Source: Nitrospirota bacterium | GTDB lineage: Bacteria > Nitrospirota > Thermodesulfovibrionia > Thermodesulfovibrionales > JdFR-85 | Length of the DNA stretch: 48,795 nucleotides | Direction: 5' to 3' | Assembly: GCA_015484595.1 (NCBI GenBank) | Contig: WFMM01000095.1 | Span: forward strand, 1-48,795 | In this document: piece after piece, positions 32,689 through 39,516 of the stretch | Layout: every line of letters begins with the position of its first letter | How positions within the stretch are numbered: position 1 is the first letter of the stretch | Program-made: the position numbers and the translations under genes | Notes under the pieces: model-generated | What the model was told of the DNA's origin: nothing | The model's input: the letters and a program-made list of their open reading frames with translations, nothing else | Databases searched by the model: none

Positions 32689-34085
32689 GACAAAGGATTC
32701 TGGTGGTTGATGACCATAGGGATATGCTCAGGATGTTAAAGAGACTCCTTGAGTCTGAGCTTGAGGTGGAGGTGCTTACTTCTGAGTCTGCAACCAGTGC
32801 AGTAGAGATAATGAACAAAGAGCAAGCAGCACTTGCTATCCTTGATGTAAAGATGCCTGGCATGGATGGCATAACACTTCTTAAAGAGCTAAGAGCAATT
32901 GACAACAACCTGATAGTGATAATTCTTACCGGTTTTGGCACTGTAGAGATGGCAGTGGAGGCCCTGAAACTGGGGGCCTATGATTTTCTTACCAAACCAG
33001 TAAATAACGAAAGGCTCGTCCACACGGTAAAGAGGGCACTTGAGTACCGAAGGGTGCTTGATGAAAAGTCAGCCCTTGAGAAGAGGATCGCACAGGAGAC
33101 CCTGAAAAGGGAGATTATCGGTGAAAGCAGGGCAATAAAGGAGTTGCTTGAGAAGATTTCAGCCGTTGCAGTGACTGACGAGACCATACTGATAAGGGGT
33201 GAGACCGGAACAGGCAAGGAGCTTGCCGCAAGGACCATCCACCGTCTGAGCAACAGGGCTGAGGGGCCATTTATTACCGTGAACTGCCCTGCCATCCCTG
33301 AAAGCATACTCGAAAGTGAGCTTTTTGGTTACCGAAAAGGCGCCTTTACATCAGCCACTACTGACAGAAAGGGGCTCTTTGAAGAGGCAGACCGTGGCAC
33401 CATATTCCTTGATGAAATAGGCGACATACCTCCATCAGTTCAGACGAAGCTACTCAGGGTATTGCAGGAAAAGGAATTTAAACCCCTTGGTGATACCCGC
33501 ACCGTTAAGGTGGATGTAAGGGTTATTGCATCTACCAATCAGGACCTGGAGGCAAAGATAGAAAGGGGAGAGTTCAGGGAAGACCTTTATTACAGACTCA
33601 ATGTGATTACACTGAGGATGCCATCATTGAATGAGAGAGCAGAGGATATACCGATGCTTGCAAACCACTTCCTTAAGGAGTATGTGATAGAGTATGGAAA
33701 GGACATAAGCGGTTTTGACCCGGATGCCATGGAGTATCTTATGAGCCGAAGCTGGAAGGGCAATGTAAGGGAGTTACAAAATGTGGTTAAAAGGGCGGTA
33801 ATATTTTCAAAGGGTAATAGGATAGGAAGGGCTGACTTTGAGTCACCAGTCCTTGAGAATCCCTGCTCTGATGATGTTATAGAAAGGCTGCTTAACATAG
33901 ATTACAGGACGGCAAAGCAGAAGGTGCTTGAGCGCTTCACAAGGGAGTATGTAAGCCATGTCCTTAAAAAGACAGGTGGAAATATAACCCATGCAGCTAA
34001 GATGGCAGGCATGGAACGACAGGCCCTTCAGCAGCTAATGAAGCGTTATGGCATTGACCCATCAGAATACAGACCTTCTCCTTAA
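32685..34085 (+). CDS. NtrC-family sigma-54 response regulator, partner of the heme kinase
   Basis: 466 residues: complete receiver (VVDDHRDM; acceptor Asp in LAILDVKMPGMDG; Thr and Lys present), AAA+ domain with Walker A GETGTGKELAA and Walker B GTIFLDEIGD, and Fis-type HTH (NITHAAKMAGMERQALQQL). The sigma-54 contact loop reads GAFTSA instead of GAFTGA. ATGA overlap with the kinase implies a cognate pair. The next gene downstream has a -24/-12 promoter candidate, so the permease is the likely target. Confidence 0.94.
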   Translation: MRQRILVVDDHRDMLRMLKRLLESELEVEVLTSESATSAVEIMNKEQAALAILDVKMPGMDGITLLKELRAIDNNLIVIILTGFGTVEMAVEALKLGAYDFLTKPVNNERLVHTVKRALEYRRVLDEKSALEKRIAQETLKREIIGESRAIKELLEKISAVAVTDETILIRGETGTGKELAARTIHRLSNRAEGPFITVNCPAIPESILESELFGYRKGAFTSATTDRKGLFEEADRGTIFLDEIGDIPPSVQTKLLRVLQEKEFKPLGDTRTVKVDVRVIASTNQDLEAKIERGEFREDLYYRLNVITLRMPSLNERAEDIPMLANHFLKEYVIEYGKDISGFDPDAMEYLMSRSWKGNVRELQNVVKRAVIFSKGNRIGRADFESPVLENPCSDDVIERLLNIDYRTAKQKVLERFTREYVSHVLKKTGGNITHAAKMAGMERQALQQLMKRYGIDPSEYRPSP

Positions 34086-34108
34086 TCCTGATTTACCTGC
34101 CCTCCAGG

Positions 34109-34147
34109 TGCAAAAATAACCTTGCATATCGCAATGAATTTTTTGCA
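34109..34147 (+). promoter_or_regulatory. Inverted repeat, possible enhancer site for the NtrC-type regulator
   Basis: TGCAAAAAT (34109-34117) and ATTTTTTGCA (34138-34147) form inverted arms about 90-130 bp before the candidate sigma-54 promoter. Position and symmetry fit an enhancer-binding-protein site; it could be chance in AT-rich sequence. Confidence 0.3.
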
Positions 34148-34223
34148 TTAAAGTATGTAGTGTAAACCCAATAATAGATAAAATATCTTTAATTAATAAA
34201 GCGATAGCCTTCCTTTCCCCTTT

Positions 34224-34239
34224 GGGTATGACAATTGCA
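34224..34239 (+). promoter_or_regulatory. Candidate sigma-54 promoter for the YeiH-type permease
   Basis: GGGTATG-N4-TTGCA: GG and GC are exactly 10 bp apart and the -12 half is perfect, while the -24 half has three departures from TGGCACG. It sits 60 bp before the permease start, just after the NtrC-type gene. Confidence 0.55.
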
Positions 34240-34298
34240 TTGACACAGTTCAGGGAAGGGGCTGTTTTACAGCTCAGATCATGGGAAGGGAGGTGTCT

Positions 34299-35693
34299 AT
34301 GGCAGAGGAAAAACAGACAGTGCAGCCTCCATCCTCGAGTATGGGATGGAAGGAGCTATGGCTTAAGGAGGACTGGTGGGCAGTCTGGCTTGGACTTGGT
34401 ATCGTTATCGTGGCCTACATCTTTTTTGCAAGTGGAAGCACCATTAAACCCATTGCCATCAAGCCTGCCAAGTGGCACACCTTTGCACAGTTGTGGTCAC
34501 ATTTCATCGGACACATTGGAGCCTACATCGCTAACTTCATCATCTGGTTAGTCATCTTTTCCATAAGCACCGCCATACTGGGGTTCAAACAGTCTGAGTT
34601 CATTCCGTCCTTCATCTTTGTTTACATCTTTTCGGTCATTATCTTCATGATCGGTGCATGGGACAAGGCCCACCACTACAATCTCGAACCACCACTCGTT
34701 GCACTTGCTCTTGGTATGATTATATCCAATGTATTCAGGCTACCCAAGTGGATGGATACTGGATTCAGGGTGGAGTATTACATCAAGACAGGTATAGTGC
34801 TCCTTGGTGCAACACTTCCATTTACTCTGATAGTCTGGGCAGGTCCTATCGCCTTTGTGCAGGCTACTATAGTTGCAGTAACCACATTTCTGGTTATTTA
34901 TTTTGTGGGGACAAAGGTGTTCGGTCTTGACAAGAGGCTCAGTTCCTGCCTTGGTGCAGGCGGTGCGGTGTGCGGTGTTTCTGCAGCCATTGCCATAGGT
35001 GGTGCGGTTAAGGCAAAGAAGGAGTATCCCTCGATTGCCATTACGATGGTTATTATCTGGGCTATCATTATGATCTTCTTCCTGCCTCTGGTCTCAAGGG
35101 CCATGCATCTGCACTCAGGTATCGTGGGTGCATGGGTAGGCACATCAGAGTTTGCCGATGCAGCAGGTTTTGCAGCAGCCCAGGCCTATGGAACCATGGC
35201 ACAGAACCTGCCGAACATCCCAGGCACAGAGGATGCCGCGGTCTGGGGTTTCACCCTTATGAAGGTCATCGGAAGGGATATCTGGATTGGAATATGGGCC
35301 TTCGTGCTTGCCCTTATATCCTGTATGAAGTGGGAAGTAGAGGAGTGTGGGGTTAAGCCAAGCCCTGCTGAGATATGGTGGAGATTTCCAAAGTTTGTGC
35401 TTGGATTTTTTGTGGCATCACTTCTCATGACCGCCATCTCAAGTGGCTATACCCTTGAGACCTACAACAAGGTGGTCAAACCAATGCTTGTGGGTCCGAT
35501 TAAGACCATGAGAACCTGGTCGTTTATATTCTGCTTCTTCAGCATAGGTCTTACCACAAGGTTCAGGGAGCTTACGAAAACAGGTGCAAAACCCTTCTGG
35601 ACCTTTACGGCAGGTGTTGTGGTTAATGTGATTCTCGGTTTCATCCTCTCGGTGTATATCTTTGGTCATTACTGGTCGAGTCTTGGGAAATAG
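34299..35693 (+). CDS. YeiH-family putative sulfate exporter-type membrane protein
   Basis: 464 residues with about 11-12 transmembrane helices and the family core IKTGIVLLGATLPF, GAGGAVCGVSAAIAIGGAV and VGTSEFADAAGFAAAQAYG. It belongs to the YeiH/UPF0324 (Cons_hypoth698) group, named putative sulfate exporters; the substrate is not proven. The N-terminal about 100 residues with two extra helices are longer than in YeiH of E. coli. The frame opens at ATG 34281, but GGGAGGTG precedes the ATG at 34299, which is used here. The upstream kinase/regulator pair probably controls it. Confidence 0.85.
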   Translation: MAEEKQTVQPPSSSMGWKELWLKEDWWAVWLGLGIVIVAYIFFASGSTIKPIAIKPAKWHTFAQLWSHFIGHIGAYIANFIIWLVIFSISTAILGFKQSEFIPSFIFVYIFSVIIFMIGAWDKAHHYNLEPPLVALALGMIISNVFRLPKWMDTGFRVEYYIKTGIVLLGATLPFTLIVWAGPIAFVQATIVAVTTFLVIYFVGTKVFGLDKRLSSCLGAGGAVCGVSAAIAIGGAVKAKKEYPSIAITMVIIWAIIMIFFLPLVSRAMHLHSGIVGAWVGTSEFADAAGFAAAQAYGTMAQNLPNIPGTEDAAVWGFTLMKVIGRDIWIGIWAFVLALISCMKWEVEECGVKPSPAEIWWRFPKFVLGFFVASLLMTAISSGYTLETYNKVVKPMLVGPIKTMRTWSFIFCFFSIGLTTRFRELTKTGAKPFWTFTAGVVVNVILGFILSVYIFGHYWSSLGK

Positions 35694-35722
35694 GGTTCAG
35701 GTAACCTGGCGCTAATAACCCT

Positions 35723-35746
35723 GGGGGTGGCCCGGAGGCCACCCCC
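35723..35746 (+). terminator. Strong GC hairpin after the permease
   Basis: Perfect 10-bp stem GGGGGTGGCC / GGCCACCCCC with a 4-nt CGGA loop, 30 bp after the stop. No T-run follows, so it could be a rho-independent-like terminator of poor quality or an mRNA-stabilising hairpin. Confidence 0.6.
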
Positions 35747-35761
35747 ATTATAAAGTTGAGT

Positions 35762-35971
35762 ATGAAAGTGAAGGGTACGATGAAGAGGTGCTGCATTAAT
35801 TGTTTATATTTCAATAATGACCCTGCCTATCTTGAGGAGGTCTTTAAGGGGCTAATAGTGTTGAGCTCTGGTTATGCATCGGTAAAAAGAGACGACGGGA
35901 TATGCAGTGTCTCCGACAGATATCTTTCTGGTAATAATCTCTGTGATAAATTCCAGTGGAGAAAGGCTTAG
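35762..35971 (+). CDS. Small Cys-rich protein, probable metal binding
   Basis: 69 residues from ATG 35762 (63 from ATG 35780, MKRCCINCLYF). Five cysteines lie in a C-C-x2-C ... C ... C pattern (RCCINCLYF, DGICSVSD, NLCDKFQW), which suggests a zinc or iron-sulfur knuckle. There is no signal peptide. No family recognised with confidence. It lies behind the permease hairpin; the ribosome-binding site is weak (AAGGG before the second ATG). Could be co-transcribed with the permease. Confidence 0.6.
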   Translation: MKVKGTMKRCCINCLYFNNDPAYLEEVFKGLIVLSSGYASVKRDDGICSVSDRYLSGNNLCDKFQWRKA

Positions 35972-36054
35972 TCCTGGTTTAACTAAAAGGCTCCTTTAAA
36001 TTATTTGGGCTCCTTAAAAGTCTTGGTATGCAGAGGGAGCCAATTTAGTAAAAT

Positions 36055-36106
36055 AAAACCCTTACACGCATATCGAAGACCCCCTTTGAAAAGGCTGGAG
36101 GGTTTT
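36055..36106 (+). terminator. Possible long-loop hairpin before the CRP/FNR-type promoter
   Basis: AAAACCCT and AGGGTTTT form an 8-bp stem around a 36-nt loop in the 230-bp gap between the Cys-rich gene and the next gene. Quality is modest. The same gap also holds three GGCTCC/GGAGCC motifs without a clear fold. Confidence 0.3.
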
Positions 36107-36123
36107 CATTCCTGCCTGACTGT

Positions 36124-36139
36124 TATGATTTTTATCATA
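36124..36139 (+). promoter_or_regulatory. CRP/FNR-family operator at class II position
   Basis: TATGAT-TTTT-ATCATA is a perfect palindrome containing the TGAT-N4-ATCA core of FNR/DNR sites. A TATCCT -10 box lies at 36161-36166. The implied transcription start near 36173 puts the operator centre at -41.5, the exact class II activator spacing. The start codon is at 36202. Confidence 0.75.
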
Positions 36140-36201
36140 GAAAACACCCCTTTTTTCTGATATCCTAAAAACAACAAAAAGGTTAAACAGGAGGTTCGGT
36201 T

Positions 36202-36615
36202 ATGGACAGGTTTGTAAAGAACTTTATTATAGCAAGCATTGTGTATCTTGCACTTTCATCGGTTATAGGTGTGCTGATGGCAGTAAATACAGACTTTCAG
36301 ACACTTAAGTTCATGCATTCCCACTTTATGCTTCTTGGATGGGTCTCTATGATGATTTACGGCGTGGGGTATCACATACTTCCAAGGTTTTCAGGCAGGC
36401 TCTTAAAGAGCAAGACCATTGGTGAGCTTCAGTTCTGGCTCTCAAATATAGGGCTTATAATGCTAACGGTATTTTACACCATGAGAATATACAATCCTGA
36501 GGCAGGCATTTACACCACATTGATTGCTATCGGTGGTTTTACAGAGGTGCTGAGTATTGTCCTCTTTCTCTACAACATGCTTGCCACCATTGTGCCCAAA
36601 GAGGAACAATTTTAA
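36202..36615 (+). CDS. Small heme-copper-oxidase subunit-I-like membrane protein
   Basis: 137 residues, four transmembrane helices (about 8-28, 40-62, 77-96, 105-128). The helix 2 region MHSHFMLLGWVSMMIYGVGYHILPRF resembles the first heme-ligating helices of NorB/CcoN-type heme-copper oxidases, keeping several histidines but not the whole 12-helix fold. It may bind heme and serve as an electron carrier or NO/oxygen-interacting protein; this is inference. An FNR/DNR-type operator controls it and AGGAGG lies upstream. The facing gene is a Crp/Fnr regulator. Confidence 0.75.
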   Translation: MDRFVKNFIIASIVYLALSSVIGVLMAVNTDFQTLKFMHSHFMLLGWVSMMIYGVGYHILPRFSGRLLKSKTIGELQFWLSNIGLIMLTVFYTMRIYNPEAGIYTTLIAIGGFTEVLSIVLFLYNMLATIVPKEEQF

Positions 36616-36622
36616 GTGTTCT

Positions 36623-37297
36623 TTATTCATAGAGTTCTGACAGAGTTTCAGGGTCGGTTATTATTATCCGGCCCTTTTCTTCTTTGACGAGCCCCTTGTT
36701 TTTGAACTTTGACATGGTTCTTATGGAGGTCTCAACGGTGGTCCCAACCATGTCAGCAATGTCCTGTTTGGTAAGCCTCATGTCTATCAAGATGCCATCG
36801 CTTGTCTCTTTTCCCATCTTTGATGCAAGCTTTGCAAGCAGGGATGCTATGCGGGATTCTACACGCTCGAGGGCTATGTTTTTTAGCATCTCCTGGGAGC
36901 CCCTCATCCTTTCTCCAATGTCCATGGCAAGACGCATCATTAACTGAGGAAACCTGTCAAGCAGTTTCATAAGGGATGCCCTTGAAATCCTTACAAGCTC
37001 TGTATCTTCCATGGCTATGGCAGAAGCAGGGTAGGGAAATCCCTTCATGACAGCCACTGCTCCGAAGAACTCACCTTCAGAGATAATCTCAAGTATGAGT
37101 TCCTTGCCCTCATTGGAGTACTTGATGATCTTAACCCTGCCTGATTTTATCAGATAGAAACTGTCAGGCTGTGAACCTTCATGGAAGATGGTGCTTTTCT
37201 TTGGGTATTTTTCCACCTTGATGTACTTGCTTAGCTCTTTTAGCTCCTCGTCGTCAAGGTCACTGAATAGTTCAAATTTGCGAAGCCAGTCAGCCAT
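36623..37297 (-). CDS. Crp/Fnr-family transcriptional regulator without cysteines
   Basis: 224 residues: cyclic-nucleotide-binding-type beta barrel (about 10-120, SGRVKIIKYSNEGKELILEI and GEFFGAVAVM), dimerisation helix, and HTH with TKQDIADMVGTTVETSIRTM. The protein has no cysteine at all, so it is not an iron-sulfur FNR; a heme-dependent DNR-like or ligand-independent mode is possible. The recognition helix keeps the Glu and Arg that contact TGA half-sites, which fits the nearby TGAT-N4-ATCA operator. It is convergent with the membrane protein gene, with only 7 bp between stops. Confidence 0.92.
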   Translation of the reverse strand: MADWLRKFELFSDLDDEELKELSKYIKVEKYPKKSTIFHEGSQPDSFYLIKSGRVKIIKYSNEGKELILEIISEGEFFGAVAVMKGFPYPASAIAMEDTELVRISRASLMKLLDRFPQLMMRLAMDIGERMRGSQEMLKNIALERVESRIASLLAKLASKMGKETSDGILIDMRLTKQDIADMVGTTVETSIRTMSKFKNKGLVKEEKGRIIITDPETLSELYE

Positions 37298-37365
37298 TGA
37301 ATATACTCCTTTCCTTTATGGTAAGTTCTGATATAGGATACTAAATGAAACAAAGAACAGGCAAT

Positions 37366-37408
37366 CATCTACTCACCCCTATCCCCTACACCCTATAATC
37401 CCCCTACC
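37366..37408 (+). repeat. C-rich 7-nt-period array before the heptose kinase
   Basis: Units of type CCCCTAC/ACCCTAT repeat with 7-nt spacing. The same flavour of array occurs at 25041-25072 and around 46040-46075, each time ending shortly before a gene. Confidence 0.6.
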
Positions 37409-37428
37409 CTCTGACAAAACATTTAGGT

Positions 37429-37434
37429 TAAAAT
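37429..37434 (+). promoter_or_regulatory. -10 element predicting leaderless mRNA for the heptose kinase
   Basis: TAAAAT in TTTAGGTTAAAATAT ends 6 nt before the ATG at 37441. The 15-mer is identical to that before the gene at 1685. No Shine-Dalgarno is present. Confidence 0.5.
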
Positions 37435-37440
37435 ATAAAG

Positions 37441-38433
37441 ATGGATTTTAGCAGAATAATAAAGAGGTTTTCAAAGGTAAACATAGCTGTGGTTGGTGAC
37501 CTTATCCTTGACCATTACATCTGGGGACTGGTTGAAAGGATATCACCTGAGGCACCTGTGCCTGTTGTGGATGTAAAGAGGGAAGACTACAGCCTTGGCG
37601 GTGCAGCAAATGTAGCGTCCAATGTGGTAGCCCTTGGTGCCAGGGCAACTGTTGTCGGTGTAAGGGGCGATGACCTTCATGGTGATGTGTTAGAAGGCTT
37701 ACTTAAGGAGAGAAAGATAGACACAGAGGGCCTGTTTGTCGGGCTCAGGCCAACGACTGTAAAGACCAGGGTGATTGCCCATAACCAGCAGGTTGTGAGG
37801 TTTGACAGAGAAGACCGCCGCAGGGTAAGCAAAAAGAGGTTTAAGGAGATAAAGGAGTTTCTTGGTGATAACAAAAACAGATTTGACGCAATCATTGTCT
37901 CTGACTATAAAAAGGGGATAGTTACTGATGCCCTTATGCGATTTATTGTAAAGGAGTTCAGAGATAACGGTGGTTTTGTCTCGGTTGACCCAAAGGTGGG
38001 ACACTTCAACCTTTATAAACGGGTGTCCATAATCACTCCAAACCTGAAAGAGGCATCACAGGGAGCCTCTGTTGAGATTGAGGACGAAGGCACACTGATC
38101 AGGGCAGGTAAAAGGCTTATGAAGAAAATGGGGCTTGATTCAGTGCTGATTACCCGTGGTGAACAGGGGATGAGCCTTTTTGAAAAAGACAGGATTACCC
38201 ACATCCCAACGGTTGCAAAAAGCGTATATGATGTTACAGGAGCTGGTGATACGGTCATTGCCACTTTGACGGTTGCCCATGTTGCTGGTGCCGACCTCAG
38301 GGATGCTGCAATACTTTCAAACCATGCAGCCTCTGTGGTTGTAAGCAAACTCGGCACTGCGACGGCTACACCGTCAGAGATAAGGGAATCACTGAAGAAA
38401 AACAGCACAGAGATAAGGGAGGTAAGCAGGTAA
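37441..38433 (+). CDS. rfaE1: D-glycero-beta-D-manno-heptose-7-phosphate kinase
   Basis: PfkB/ribokinase-family enzyme making heptose 1,7-bisphosphate for the LPS inner core. 330 residues with VVGDLILDHYIWG, the SLGGAANVASNVVALG substrate/ATP region and the catalytic DVTGAGDTVIATL signature with its base aspartate. E. coli HldE is a fusion with a C-terminal adenylyltransferase (477 residues); here that domain is absent, so a separate adenylyltransferase gene must exist elsewhere. Its presence implies an LPS-bearing outer membrane. Probable leaderless start; the next gene begins one base after its stop. Confidence 0.94.
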   Translation: MDFSRIIKRFSKVNIAVVGDLILDHYIWGLVERISPEAPVPVVDVKREDYSLGGAANVASNVVALGARATVVGVRGDDLHGDVLEGLLKERKIDTEGLFVGLRPTTVKTRVIAHNQQVVRFDREDRRRVSKKRFKEIKEFLGDNKNRFDAIIVSDYKKGIVTDALMRFIVKEFRDNGGFVSVDPKVGHFNLYKRVSIITPNLKEASQGASVEIEDEGTLIRAGKRLMKKMGLDSVLITRGEQGMSLFEKDRITHIPTVAKSVYDVTGAGDTVIATLTVAHVAGADLRDAAILSNHAASVVVSKLGTATATPSEIRESLKKNSTEIREVSR

Positions 38434-38434
38434 G

Positions 38435-39505
38435 ATGGAAAAAAAACAGCCAACAGCGGTTGCACTTCTGTCAGGGGGGCTTGACAGCACCCTTGCCATA
38501 CTGGTGCTCCTTAAACAGAACATCAGGGTAAAGGCAATTACCTTTCTCACACAGTTTGGTTGTGATATAACGGACAGTTCCTCCTGCTCAAAGAACCCCT
38601 TTCCTGCTGCCAGGAAGTTTGGCTTTGAGGTTAAGCTCTGTCATCTATCAGACAAGTTCATGGAGATAGTGAAAAACCCGAAGTTTGGACATGGCAAGAA
38701 CATGAATCCCTGTATAGACTGCCGCATACTGATGCTTAAGGAAGCAAAGGTTTACATGGACCTCATTGGTGCGGACTTCCTCGTGACAGGAGAGGTTTTA
38801 GGGCAGCGTCCGATGAGCCAGAGAAGGGAGTGCTTTCCAATGATAGACAGAGAGGCCGGTGTAGAGGGCCTTGTTCTAAGGCCATTAAGTGCCAAACTGA
38901 TGCCTCCCACCATACCTGAACTGAGGGGGCTTGTTGACCGTGAGAGGCTTTACGACTTTAAGGGAAGAACCCGTAAACCACAGATGGCACTTGCCGAGGA
39001 ACTTGGGCTCGATGATTACCCCTCCCCTGCAGGGGGATGTTTGCTTACTGAGCCCACTTACTCAACGAGGCTAAGGGATTTACTGAAGCACAATCCTGAC
39101 CCTGACATCAGGGATATCCACCTTCTCAGAGTGGGCAGGCACTTCAGGCTTTCTCCGACTACCAAATTAGTGGTTGGCAGGAACCGCTCAGAAAACGAAA
39201 GGATACTCTCCATGGCCCATAAGGATGACACGCTACTCAGGGTGCCAGGCGTGGGAAGCCCTGTTTCTATGCTAACCGGAGTGGCATCCCAGACTGATAT
39301 ACTGGTTGCCGCTTCTATCACTGCAAGATACTCAGATGCAAAAAACCTTAGCACCGTCAGGGTGCTCATCTATAACATAAAAGAAGACCTCTATAATGTA
39401 GAGGTGGAACCGGCTGAAGACAGTGTTTTAGAGGGCTACAGGATTCAGTATGTTGAAAAGAAAAGGAGGAAAAGGAAAAGACAGAGAAGGGCAGTTGAGG
39501 TTTAA
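38435..39505 (+). CDS. PP-loop ATPase (tRNA thiolase-like) with C-terminal NFACT-R-like region
   Basis: 356 residues. An N-terminal PP-loop (ALLSGGLDSTLAIL) marks an adenylating enzyme of the MnmA/ThiI class. Cys pairs follow in NPCIDCRILML and GGCLLTEP, which could carry persulfide or metal. The C-terminal about 120 residues (LVVGRNRSENERIL, DTLLRVPGVGSP) resemble an NFACT-R-type RNA-binding module, and the tail is strongly basic (KKRRKRKRQRR). A tRNA sulfur-modification role is plausible, not shown. GGAGG lies inside the end of rfaE1, so the two are co-transcribed. Confidence 0.8.
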   Translation: MEKKQPTAVALLSGGLDSTLAILVLLKQNIRVKAITFLTQFGCDITDSSSCSKNPFPAARKFGFEVKLCHLSDKFMEIVKNPKFGHGKNMNPCIDCRILMLKEAKVYMDLIGADFLVTGEVLGQRPMSQRRECFPMIDREAGVEGLVLRPLSAKLMPPTIPELRGLVDRERLYDFKGRTRKPQMALAEELGLDDYPSPAGGCLLTEPTYSTRLRDLLKHNPDPDIRDIHLLRVGRHFRLSPTTKLVVGRNRSENERILSMAHKDDTLLRVPGVGSPVSMLTGVASQTDILVAASITARYSDAKNLSTVRVLIYNIKEDLYNVEVEPAEDSVLEGYRIQYVEKKRRKRKRQRRAVEV

Positions 39506-39516
39506 AAACTGAAGAG

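Noticed and set aside
34222-34551. 109-residue frame overlapping the permease start
   Set aside because: Out-of-frame shadow of the permease with low-quality composition (Trp/Arg/Ser-rich) and no binding site.
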